Shown here one piece after another: positions 1-7,269 of a stretch of 9,422 nucleotides of DNA. The notes below the pieces were generated by a model that was not told the origin of the DNA, did not search any database, and saw only the letters and a program-made list of their open reading frames with translations. The stretch spans positions 1 to 9,422 of the forward strand of contig JAGAZW010000220.1 of assembly GCA_017939855.1 (NCBI GenBank), read 5' to 3'. Numbering within the stretch: the first letter of the stretch is position 1; each line of letters begins with the position of its first letter. The DNA comes from Clostridia bacterium. Lineage in GTDB: Bacteria; Bacillota; Clostridia; Oscillospirales; Acutalibacteraceae. Both the position numbers and the translations under genes were made by a program.

Positions 1-12
1 GGAAAAGAAACT

Positions 13-1203
13 ATGATTTGCGAAAAAATGGAAGCTTTAGGCAAAAAACCTTCGGTAATAAGAGCAATTTTCGAATATTCAAGGCAGAGAAAGGCGCAGA
101 TAGGTGCCGAAAATGTATTCGATTTTAGTCTTGGAAACCCAAGTATAGCAGCACCTGAAAAGGTAAACGAGACTCTACTTAAGCTTATAAAGGAAACTGA
201 TTCTGTGCTTCTTCATGGATATACTTCGGCTCAGGGTGATTTAGGGGTCAGAACAAAACTTGCTGAAAATATTGAAAAACGTTTTGGTGCCAGTGCCGAT
301 GCAAACCATATTTATATGACCTGCGGTGCTGCCGCATCACTAACGATTTCTCTTAAAGCACTGTGTAACGAGGATGATGAGGTAATAATTTTAGCGCCCT
401 TTTTCCCGGAATATTGTGTCTTTATTGAAAATGCAGGAGCAAAGTTTGTTGCCGTAAAATCAAGACGAGAGGATTTCGGAATAGATTTTGAAGCTTTAGA
501 CAAAGCGATAAATAAAAAGACAAAAGCTATAGTTATAAACTCTCCCAATAACCCCTCAGGTGCGGTGGTAAGCGAGGAGGATATTAAGGGACTTGCCACA
601 CTTTTGGATAAAAAGAGCAAGGAATTATCAAGCAATATCTATATTATATCAGACGAGCCATACAGAGAGCTTGTATATGGTGATGTTTTTGTTCCTTACA
701 TACCGAACTACTATGATAATACAATTGTTTGTTATTCATACAGTAAATCACTTTCTTTACCGGGCGAACGTATAGGATATATATTTGTATCTCCAAAGGC
801 AAAAAATGATACCGATATTTATGCTGCTGTTTGCGGTGCAGGAAGAGCGATGGGTTATGTATGTGCCCCCAGTCTTTTGCAGTATGCGGTAGCTGAATGT
901 GATGGCACTCCGCCCGATTTGGAAGGCTACTCTAAAAACCGAAACCTATTGTATAACTCACTTCTTGAAATAGGCTATAGTGCAGTCCGTCCTGATGGCG
1001 CATTTTATCTCTTTTTGAAATCGCTTGAGCCGGACGCAAACGCCTTTTGTGAGAGGGCAAAAAAATACGAGCTTTTGTTGGTACCCGGAGACAGCTTTGG
1101 TATGGAGGGCTATGTAAGAATAGCTTATTGTGTGAGCTATGAGCAAATCCAGCGTTCCCTTCCTGCGTTTAAGAAACTTTATGATGAATATAATCAGGAG
1201 TAA
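13..1203 (+). CDS. PLP-dependent class I/II aminotransferase, probable aromatic/aspartate-type
   Basis: A cytosolic fold-type I aminotransferase of 396 residues, the usual length for this family. Visible motifs are SPNNPSG (177-183, with the conserved Asn180-Pro181), SDEPY (213-217, cofactor Asp214 and Tyr217), SYSKSLSLPGERIGY (242-256, with the Schiff-base lysine Lys245 and phosphate-binding Arg253) and YVRIAY (367-372, Arg369 expected to hold the substrate carboxylate). The ATG at 13 is preferred over the in-frame ATG at 28: relatives, as I recall them, start with a similar MI..KM segment, and GGA at 1-3 could serve as a weak ribosome site. It stands 3 bases before pheA in a Phe/Tyr operon, so by context it probably transaminates phenylpyruvate and 4-hydroxyphenylpyruvate. 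Prephenate (arogenate route) or aspartate/2-oxoglutarate remain possible substrates. The family is certain; the substrate is inference. Confidence 0.9.
   Translation: MICEKMEALGKKPSVIRAIFEYSRQRKAQIGAENVFDFSLGNPSIAAPEKVNETLLKLIKETDSVLLHGYTSAQGDLGVRTKLAENIEKRFGASADANHIYMTCGAAASLTISLKALCNEDDEVIILAPFFPEYCVFIENAGAKFVAVKSRREDFGIDFEALDKAINKKTKAIVINSPNNPSGAVVSEEDIKGLATLLDKKSKELSSNIYIISDEPYRELVYGDVFVPYIPNYYDNTIVCYSYSKSLSLPGERIGYIFVSPKAKNDTDIYAAVCGAGRAMGYVCAPSLLQYAVAECDGTPPDLEGYSKNRNLLYNSLLEIGYSAVRPDGAFYLFLKSLEPDANAFCERAKKYELLLVPGDSFGMEGYVRIAYCVSYEQIQRSLPAFKKLYDEYNQE
1196..1200 (+). promoter_or_regulatory. Ribosome binding site for pheA
   Basis: AGGAG lies inside the last codons of the aminotransferase gene, 6 bases before the ATG at 1207. 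It is the clearest Shine-Dalgarno site in the window and fixes the pheA start. Confidence 0.8.
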
Positions 1204-1206
1204 CAA

Positions 1207-2295
1207 ATGAACGATTTAGAAAAAGCGAGAAAACAGATAAACGATGTAGATAAAAAAATGGCAGAGCTGTTTGAAGAGCGAATGGACGCAGCCGCAGTTG
1301 TTGCCGCCTATAAAAAGGAAAACGGGCTTAAAATAGATGATTTTGCAAGAGAAGAGCAGATTATAAAGGCAAATACCTTGCTTATTAAAAACGAGGAATA
1401 TAAGCCGTACTATGTAAACTTCTTAAAAGAAAACATCGAACTTTCAAAGGCTCTGCAACATAAACTTTTGGACGGTATGCGTGTGGCATTTAGCGGAGTT
1501 GAGGGAGCATTTGCAAATATTGTGGCAAAGCGTATTTTCCCCGATGCAAAATGTATACCCCATACCGATTTTGAAACCGCATACAAAGCGGTTGAAGACG
1601 GCAAATGTGATGTTGCGGTTCTCCCTGTGGAAAACAGCTTTAACGGTGATGTGGGAAAGGTTCTTGACCTTACCTTTTTTGGCTCTTTGTATATAAGCGG
1701 TATATACGAAGCGGAAATAGTTCAGAATCTTCTTGCAAACAAGGGAGCAACACTTGAAAGTATAAAACAGGTTATAAGTCATCCCCAAGCTATAGGACAG
1801 AGTTTTTCGTTTATCCAAAAGCATAAATACGAAACCGTTGATGCCGTTAATACTGCCGTTGCTGCAAAGCAGGTGTCGCAGTCGGGCAGAACGGATATTG
1901 CGGCTATTGGAAGTGAGGAGGCGGCAGAGCAGTTTGGTCTTGTTAATCTTGCTCCCCATATTAACGAAAGCGGTCTTAATACCACCCGATTTGCAGTCTT
2001 TACAAGGGCACAAAAAACAGCAGCTGTTACCGATCGGCGATTTGTAATGCTCTTTACGGTTAAAAACGTGGCAGGCTCTCTCGGTCAGGCAATTTCGGTT
2101 ATAGGGAATCACGGATTTAACCTTTTAGCAATTAAGAGCCGTCCTACTAAAGATCTTATTTGGGACTATTATTTCTATGTCGAGGGCGAAGGAAATATAA
2201 ATGCTCCTCAGGGCGAGGGTATGATTAATGAACTTAAAAAATGCTGCGACAATTTAAAGATTGTGGGCAGTTTTGAAAAGGAAGTCAGAGTATGA
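1207..2295 (+). CDS. pheA: Bifunctional chorismate mutase / prephenate dehydratase (P-protein) with ACT domain
   Basis: Converts chorismate to prephenate, then prephenate to phenylpyruvate. It has 362 residues in three domains. An AroQ-type chorismate mutase (about 1-88) shows Arg8, Arg25, Lys36, Arg48-Glu49 and probably Gln84 at the E. coli active-site positions. The prephenate dehydratase domain (about 91-268) shows GVEGAFA (97-103), LPVENS (139-144), SHPQAIGQ (191-198) and NTTRF (258-262, with catalytic Thr260). The ACT domain (about 277-358) normally binds Phe for feedback. There the usual GALxxx motif reads GSL (290-292) and ESRP reads KSRP (310-313). The ATG at 1207 follows a good AGGAG site and starts right at the mutase helix. 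The gene overlaps aroB by 4 bases (ATGA). No other chorismate mutase occurs in the window, so this enzyme probably supplies prephenate to TyrA as well. Confidence 0.96.
   Translation: MNDLEKARKQINDVDKKMAELFEERMDAAAVVAAYKKENGLKIDDFAREEQIIKANTLLIKNEEYKPYYVNFLKENIELSKALQHKLLDGMRVAFSGVEGAFANIVAKRIFPDAKCIPHTDFETAYKAVEDGKCDVAVLPVENSFNGDVGKVLDLTFFGSLYISGIYEAEIVQNLLANKGATLESIKQVISHPQAIGQSFSFIQKHKYETVDAVNTAVAAKQVSQSGRTDIAAIGSEEAAEQFGLVNLAPHINESGLNTTRFAVFTRAQKTAAVTDRRFVMLFTVKNVAGSLGQAISVIGNHGFNLLAIKSRPTKDLIWDYYFYVEGEGNINAPQGEGMINELKKCCDNLKIVGSFEKEVRV
2278..2282 (+). promoter_or_regulatory. Ribosome binding site for aroB
   Basis: AAGGA within the end of pheA, 9 bases before the ATG at 2292. That ATG overlaps the pheA stop, suggesting translational coupling. 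Confidence 0.55.
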
Positions 2296-3302
2296 TAATC
2301 CCTGTAAAAACGACTCTTGGCGGTTACGACATTATCTTAAAGCGTGGCGCCCTTCAAAAGGCGGAAGAGTATTTAAACCTTAACCGAAAGGTGCTTATCG
2401 TTACCGATAGCGGAGTGCCTGATGTTTATGCACAAGCTATATCGAAAAAGTGTAAAGAGTCAAAGATTTTTGTGTTCCAAGAGGGTGAGCAGAGCAAAAA
2501 TTTTGATACATATAAAAACATACTTTCTGCACTTTGCCAAGGAGAATTTACCCGTAGCGACTGCGTGGTTGCAGTAGGCGGCGGAGTGGTAGGCGATATG
2601 GCAGGTTTTGCGGCAGCAAGTTATATGCGAGGCATTGATTTTTATAATATCCCCACCACCGTGCTATCTCAGGTAGACTCCTCTATAGGCGGAAAAACCG
2701 CTATAGATTTTATGGGTTATAAAAACATAATCGGTGCTTTTTATCAACCGAAATGCGTTATTATAGACAGTGAAACTCTTAAAACACTTCCCCCTCGTCA
2801 GATTTCAAACGGTCTGGCAGAAAGCGTAAAAATGGCACTTACTTCAGATAAAGAGCTTTTCGAACTCTTTGAAAATGAGGATATCCAAGACAATATTGAT
2901 GAAATTATCTATCGCTCACTCCTTATAAAAAAATCGGTTGTAGAACAGGATGAAAAGGAAACAGGACTTCGTAAAATACTTAATTTCGGGCATACAGTTG
3001 GTCATGCAATAGAGAGTGTTAACATAGATAAATACTATCATGGTGAGTGTGTAGCACTGGGTATGCTTTATTTTTCGGGTCCAAAGGTAAAGCCAAGACT
3101 TATAAATGTTCTAAAGAAACTGAATCTTCCAGTTGAGGATACGACTAAGATAGAAGATATAATATCTGCGAGTGCCCACGACAAAAAGAAGTCAGGCAGC
3201 AGTATCTGTGTTGTAAGTGTAGAAAGTGTAGGAGAATTTAGTTTAGAAAATATAGATTTCAACACTTACTCTGATATCATAAGAAAGGCGGCGAAACAAT
3301 GA
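2292..3302 (+). CDS. aroB: 3-dehydroquinate synthase
   Basis: Second step of the shikimate pathway: closes DAHP to 3-dehydroquinate using NAD+ and a divalent metal, in the cytosol. It has 336 residues, slightly short of the roughly 360 of the E. coli enzyme. The NAD-binding stretch GGGVVGDMAGF (96-106) is followed by PTT (121-123), QVDSSIGGKT (127-136) and GYKNIIGAFYQP (142-153). Expected metal ligands are Glu177 in GLAES, His234 in NFGHTVGHA and His250 in YYHGE. The C-terminal HDKK (296-299) matches the usual DKK element. All catalytic positions I can recognise are present. The start overlaps the pheA stop as ATGA, and the stop overlaps the aroC start in the same way. Identification is firm. 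Confidence 0.97.
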   Translation: MIIPVKTTLGGYDIILKRGALQKAEEYLNLNRKVLIVTDSGVPDVYAQAISKKCKESKIFVFQEGEQSKNFDTYKNILSALCQGEFTRSDCVVAVGGGVVGDMAGFAAASYMRGIDFYNIPTTVLSQVDSSIGGKTAIDFMGYKNIIGAFYQPKCVIIDSETLKTLPPRQISNGLAESVKMALTSDKELFELFENEDIQDNIDEIIYRSLLIKKSVVEQDEKETGLRKILNFGHTVGHAIESVNIDKYYHGECVALGMLYFSGPKVKPRLINVLKKLNLPVEDTTKIEDIISASAHDKKKSGSSICVVSVESVGEFSLENIDFNTYSDIIRKAAKQ

Positions 3303-4390
3303 AAAACACCTTTGGAAACAGCGTAAGCGTTACCCTTTTTGGAGAAAGTCATGGGGAAGCGATAGGTGCCGTTATAGATGGCATCGCCCCCGGTGTAAAG
3401 GTAGACGAGGATTTTATAAATCATCAACTTTCTCTTCGCCGTCCTACCGGAAATATCTCTACTGCTCGCAAGGAGCAGGACCCTTTTAAAATCGTAAGTG
3501 GTGTAGTGTCGGGAGTTACTACAGGCACTCCCATATGCATTGTAATCCCAAATTCTGATACTCGCTCTAGCGACTATGCCGATATGGCATTTTTGCCTAG
3601 ACCTTCCCACGCAGATTATGCGGCATACTGCAAGTATCACGGTTTTGAAGATCGCAGAGGCGGCGGACACTTTAGTGGAAGAATAACTGCAGCACTTGTT
3701 GCGGCAGGAGCTATCGCCATAGACGCCTTAAAGCAAAAAGGGATAGTTATTGGTACCCATATAAAGAAATGCGCTGGTATTGAAGACGCAGCATTTTCTG
3801 ATTACCAAAGGGATATAGCCGCTTTAAATGAGAAGTTTTTTGCTACATTAAGCGAAGAAGCGGCAGAGCAAATGCAAAAAAATATCAAGGCAGCAGCTGC
3901 CGAGGGCGATAGCGTTGGAGGTATACTTGAAACTGCTGTTTTAGGTGTAGATGCAGGTGTGGGTGAGCCTTGGTTTGACACCATGGAGGGTGTTTTGTCC
4001 CATGCGCTTTTCTCGGTCCCTGCAGTAAAGGGAATTGAGTTCGGTGGCGGTTTTGCTCTTTGTGATATGAGAGGTTCTAAGTCAAACGACCCGCTTTGCT
4101 ATGAAAACGGTAATGTAAAATTCCTTTCCAACAATAGTGGTGGAATAAACGGTGGAATAACAAACGGTGACACTATAATTTTCCGTCTTGCTATAAAGCC
4201 TACGCCCACCATAGGAATAGAACAAAACACAGTAAATATTCAAACAAAAGAGGACGAAAAACTTTCGGCTAGAGGTCGTCATGACCCTTGCATAGTTCAT
4301 AGAGCAAGGGTTGTTGCAGACAGCGTTACAGCTCTCGCTCTTTTGGATATACTTTCTTTAAGATACGGAACAGATTGGTTGGTTAAGTAA
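3299..4390 (+). CDS. aroC: Chorismate synthase
   Basis: Last common step: anti-1,4 elimination of phosphate from EPSP to give chorismate, needing reduced FMN. The 363 residues match the family norm. Motifs in order are FGESHG (14-19, catalytic His18), RPSHADY (101-107, catalytic His104), GGGHFSGRIT (121-130, fitting the second family signature although many enzymes have RSSARET here), GEPWFD (222-227), NNSGGINGGI (278-287), KPTPTI (300-305) and GRHDPC (326-331, with the conserved Asp329). No flavin reductase is encoded nearby, so reduced FMN must come from elsewhere. The start overlaps aroB by 4 bases, with a purine-rich AAAGG (3284-3288) 10 bases upstream. The TAA stop shares its last base with the aroE-K start. 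Confidence 0.97.
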   Translation: MKNTFGNSVSVTLFGESHGEAIGAVIDGIAPGVKVDEDFINHQLSLRRPTGNISTARKEQDPFKIVSGVVSGVTTGTPICIVIPNSDTRSSDYADMAFLPRPSHADYAAYCKYHGFEDRRGGGHFSGRITAALVAAGAIAIDALKQKGIVIGTHIKKCAGIEDAAFSDYQRDIAALNEKFFATLSEEAAEQMQKNIKAAAAEGDSVGGILETAVLGVDAGVGEPWFDTMEGVLSHALFSVPAVKGIEFGGGFALCDMRGSKSNDPLCYENGNVKFLSNNSGGINGGITNGDTIIFRLAIKPTPTIGIEQNTVNIQTKEDEKLSARGRHDPCIVHRARVVADSVTALALLDILSLRYGTDWLVK

Positions 4391-5643
4391 TGGAATACGG
4401 TTGTATTGCGCAGAGATTAGAGCATAGTTTTTCTGCTATTATTCACTCAAAACTTGCAGAGTATAATTATGAGCTTAAGGAATTGCAACCTGAGCAATTA
4501 AAGCTCTTTTTTAAAAAAAGGGAATTTAAAGCAATAAATGTTACAATTCCCTATAAAAAGGCTGTTATGCAATATCTTGACTACATAGATCCGATAGCCA
4601 AAAAAATTGGTGCTGTAAATACCATTGTTAATAATAGCGGTCATCTTTCAGGCTATAATACGGATTTTTATGGAATGACGTTGTTAATAAACAGATTAGG
4701 TCTTTCATTAGACGGCAAAAAGGTGCTTGTTTTGGGTACGGGAGGCACTTGTGCTACTGCTGAAGCTGTGGCAGAAAGTATGGGAGCAGCTTTAATTTTA
4801 AAAGTATCACGTACCAAGAAAAATGATACCATCGATTATAGTGAAGCCTTAAGTTTACACAACGACGCTCAAATTATAATTAATACAACCCCATGTGGTA
4901 TGTATCCTCAGATAGAGGGTTGTCCGATTGATGTGGATGCTTTTACCGATTTAGAAGGTGTTATAGACGCAGTTTATAACCCCCTTTGCTCAAGACTGGT
5001 AGAAAAATCTTTGCAAAAAGGCATAAAAGCTGAGGGCGGCTTATATATGCTGATAGCCCAGGCGGTAAAGGCGGCGGAGTATTTTATCGGTTTGCAGCCC
5101 GACATAAAAAGCATCGATAAAATATACGCCGACATAATTAAAGAGAAAACTAACATAGTACTTATCGGTATGCCGTCCAGCGGAAAAACTACTGTCGGAA
5201 AAGCCCTTGCAAAGAAGCTAAACAAGGATTTTATCGATACCGATGAAGAAATTAAAAAAAATATCGGTATGGAAATAAGCGATTTTTTCAAACTTAAGGG
5301 TGAAAAAGAGTTCAGAAAGCTTGAATCGGAGGTCGCAAGACAGATATCAAAGCTTCAAAACTGTGTAATTTCTACCGGCGGCGGAATGGTACTGAACCAA
5401 GAGAATATAGATTTCCTGAAGCTAAATGGTAGGGTGTATTTTTTGGACAGACCCCTAAACCGGCTTATTGCCACAACCGACCGCCCATTATCTGCTACCG
5501 CCTCAGATTTGGAAAAAAGGTACAAAGAAAGATATAAACTTTATCTTGCAGCCGCAGAAAAAAGTATAGATGCTTCGGGTAGCATTAAAGAAAATGCATA
5601 TAAGATAAAAGAGGATTTTTTAAATGAGAATACTTATTATTAA
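4390..5643 (+). CDS. Bifunctional shikimate dehydrogenase / shikimate kinase fusion (AroE-AroK)
   Basis: A single 417-residue protein carrying two consecutive pathway steps: 3-dehydroshikimate to shikimate (NADPH), then shikimate to shikimate 3-phosphate (ATP). The AroE part (about 1-250) shows HSFS (12-15), NVTIPYK (50-56, catalytic Lys56), GAVNT (74-78), GYNTD (88-92, catalytic Asp92), the nucleotide loop GTGGT (116-120), YNPL (196-199) and MLIAQA (220-225). It is a compact form, shorter than the 270 or so residues of E. coli AroE. The AroK part (about 254-417) shows the Walker A loop GMPSSGKT (260-267), DTD (283-285), EFR (307-309), GGG (330-332), RPL in the lid (365-367) and Arg381 before KLY. 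The linker is only a few residues, and no ATG or good ribosome site precedes the Walker A loop, so the kinase appears to be made only as a fusion. No clear Shine-Dalgarno site precedes 4390; TAATG coupling with aroC is likely. Confidence 0.94.
   Translation: MEYGCIAQRLEHSFSAIIHSKLAEYNYELKELQPEQLKLFFKKREFKAINVTIPYKKAVMQYLDYIDPIAKKIGAVNTIVNNSGHLSGYNTDFYGMTLLINRLGLSLDGKKVLVLGTGGTCATAEAVAESMGAALILKVSRTKKNDTIDYSEALSLHNDAQIIINTTPCGMYPQIEGCPIDVDAFTDLEGVIDAVYNPLCSRLVEKSLQKGIKAEGGLYMLIAQAVKAAEYFIGLQPDIKSIDKIYADIIKEKTNIVLIGMPSSGKTTVGKALAKKLNKDFIDTDEEIKKNIGMEISDFFKLKGEKEFRKLESEVARQISKLQNCVISTGGGMVLNQENIDFLKLNGRVYFLDRPLNRLIATTDRPLSATASDLEKRYKERYKLYLAAAEKSIDASGSIKENAYKIKEDFLNENTYY
5610..5615 (+). promoter_or_regulatory. 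Ribosome binding site for aroQ
   Basis: AGAGGA lies 8 bases before the ATG at 5624, within the kinase-domain coding sequence. It supports a start 20 bases inside the preceding gene rather than a later one. Confidence 0.65.
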
Positions 5644-6064
5644 TGGTCCAAATATAAATATGTTAGGAATAAGAGAACCTGAGCTTTATGGGAATAAGAC
5701 ATATTCTGACTTGGTAAATATGATAGGTGACTATTGTGATAAAAGGGGAATAGATACAAAGTTTTTTCAGTCAAATTATGAGGGAGCTATAGTTGAGGAA
5801 ATACAAAATGCTTTAAGTAATTTTGACGGTATTATCATAAATCCTGCCGCTTATACCCACACAAGCGTTGCCATTTTAGATGCTCTTAAAGCGGTATCGA
5901 TACCCGCAGTGGAGGTTCACATTTCAAATGTGGACTCCCGAGAAGATTTCAGACAGATAAGCTTTGTAAGAAAGTACTGTTTTGCAACTATTTCAGGTGA
6001 GGGCTTTGAAGGCTATATAAAGGCTGTAAAACTTTTAGAAGAACGTATGGGTGAGAGTAGATGA
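5624..6064 (+). CDS. aroQ: Type II 3-dehydroquinate dehydratase
   Basis: Third pathway step: dehydrates 3-dehydroquinate to 3-dehydroshikimate by the metal- and Schiff-base-independent type II mechanism; members form dodecamers. The 146 residues match the family length. The N-terminal NGPNINMLGIREPELYG (7-23) holds Arg17 and the catalytic Tyr22. NPAAYTHTS (73-81) holds Asn73 and His79, and VEVHISN (96-102) holds Glu97 and the catalytic His99; Arg110 in REDFR completes the pocket. The C-terminal part (FATISGEGFEGY, 120-131) differs from the SPIATG-type ending of better-known enzymes, but I believe it is usual in clostridial relatives. The gene overlaps aroE-K by 20 bases and aroA by 4. Naming varies: aroQ is used for type II dehydroquinase and also for a chorismate mutase class. 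Confidence 0.96.
   Translation: MRILIINGPNINMLGIREPELYGNKTYSDLVNMIGDYCDKRGIDTKFFQSNYEGAIVEEIQNALSNFDGIIINPAAYTHTSVAILDALKAVSIPAVEVHISNVDSREDFRQISFVRKYCFATISGEGFEGYIKAVKLLEERMGESR
6050..6054 (+). promoter_or_regulatory. Ribosome binding site for aroA
   Basis: GGTGA lies 6 bases before the ATG at 6061, in the last codons of aroQ. With the ATGA overlap it supports coupled translation. Confidence 0.55.
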
Positions 6065-7269
6065 CAGTTACCATCCGAAAATCTAAAGCATCAGGTACAG
6101 TAGCGGCACCGCCGTCAAAAAGTGTCGCTCACAGAGCACTTATATGCGGTGCATTTTCTCAAAAAAGTATAATAAAAAATATTGAATATTCTGCTGATAT
6201 TATTGCAACACTTTCCTGCCTTGAGTCTTTGGGGGCTAAGGTAAAAAGAGACAAGGACTTTGTTGAAATAGGCGGTCTTAGCAAAGATGGTATTAAAGAG
6301 GGCACAGAGCTTTTTTGTGACGAAAGTGGTAGTACTCTCAGATTTATGATACCTATTTGTCTGCTATCGGGCAAGAAAGTAACCCTTAAGGGTTCAGGGC
6401 GTCTTTTTGCAAGACCTCTTTCAGTTTATGAAAAGATATTTGTTGAAAATAAAATAGAGTATGAAAAGGGTGAAAATTTTATAACCCTTTGTGGTAATAT
6501 AAAAAGCGGAAACTATGAAATTGAGGGAAATATCTCGAGTCAGTTCATAACGGGTCTTATGTTTGCGCTTGTTAACCTCAACGAACCAAGTTCCATTACT
6601 GTTACAGGCGGATTTGAAAGTGAATCCTATGTCAACCTTACCGTTAAAGTTTTAAGAGATTTTGGTATAGATATAAAGAGAAAAGAAAACACTTATATAA
6701 TTGGCGCCGGTCAAACCTTTAACTGCCCAGAATATACCGTTGAGGGAGATTATTCCAATGCCGCATTTTTAGACGCCTTTAACCTTTTGGGCTCAGATGT
6801 TAGGGTTTCGGGGCTTGATGAGGATTCGGTTCAGGGCGACAAGGTATATAAAAAAATGTATGAACAGTTAAAGGGCGGTGTAAGGGATTTCGATTTGTCC
6901 GACTGTCCCGATTTAGCACCTGTTTTGTTCGCTTTGTCTGCGGCTTTAGGCGGTGCACATTTTAAGGGAACCGCACGGCTTAAAATAAAGGAAAGTGACC
7001 GAGCTGAAGCTATGAAGCAAGAGCTCGAAAAGTTCGGCATAGCAGTAAAGGTAGAGCAAAACGATGTTTATGTTGAAAACGGTACTTTAAAGCCGCCAAA
7101 AACAATTTTATTTGGCCACAACGACCATCGTATTGTTATGGCTTTGAGCGTTATATGCTCTATAGTAGGAGGCACAATTTCGGGAGCCCAAGCGATAAAC
7201 AAAAGCTTCCCCGATTTCTTTAATAAAATTTCATCCTTAAAGGTTGGTGTTATGACGGATGAAGATTGA
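6061..7269 (+). CDS. aroA: 3-phosphoshikimate 1-carboxyvinyltransferase (EPSP synthase)
   Basis: Sixth step: joins phosphoenolpyruvate to shikimate 3-phosphate to form EPSP. The 402 residues are about 25 shorter than the E. coli protein. By eye the E. coli active-site residues are kept: PPSKS (17-21, Lys20), HRA (24-26, Arg25), SGSTLR (89-94, Arg94), RPL (118-120, Arg118), SSQ (159-161), DCPDLAP (281-287, Asp284), KESDR (310-314, Lys310, Glu311, Arg314), DHR (355-357) and NKSFPDFF (380-387, Lys381). In the PEP-site loop, the positions of E. coli Thr97 and Pro101 are Ser91 and Phe95, as in other Gram-positive-type enzymes I recall. The start forms an ATGA overlap with aroQ, and the end overlaps tyrA by 11 bases. 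In Bacillus nomenclature this activity is called AroE. Confidence 0.97.
   Translation: MTVTIRKSKASGTVAAPPSKSVAHRALICGAFSQKSIIKNIEYSADIIATLSCLESLGAKVKRDKDFVEIGGLSKDGIKEGTELFCDESGSTLRFMIPICLLSGKKVTLKGSGRLFARPLSVYEKIFVENKIEYEKGENFITLCGNIKSGNYEIEGNISSQFITGLMFALVNLNEPSSITVTGGFESESYVNLTVKVLRDFGIDIKRKENTYIIGAGQTFNCPEYTVEGDYSNAAFLDAFNLLGSDVRVSGLDEDSVQGDKVYKKMYEQLKGGVRDFDLSDCPDLAPVLFALSAALGGAHFKGTARLKIKESDRAEAMKQELEKFGIAVKVEQNDVYVENGTLKPPKTILFGHNDHRIVMALSVICSIVGGTISGAQAINKSFPDFFNKISSLKVGVMTDED

Noticed and set aside
1..12. Promoter, T-box or attenuator ahead of the operon
   Set aside because: Only 12 bases precede the first gene, so any leader is outside the window.
1444..2112. A 222-codon open frame on the minus strand inside pheA
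   Set aside because: It is fully antisense to a well-supported gene with intact motifs. The predicted peptide is rich in Cys, Asn and Lys, with no recognisable domain.
3266..3670. A 134-codon minus-strand frame across the aroB/aroC junction
   Set aside because: Shadow of two firmly identified genes, with no domain or ribosome site that I can recognise.
5120..5170. Possible lost stop or frameshift joining aroE and aroK by sequencing error
   Set aside because: The same frame runs smoothly from the AroE C-terminal helix into the first kinase strand, with no internal start for a separate kinase. A true fusion is the simpler reading, although reads should confirm it.
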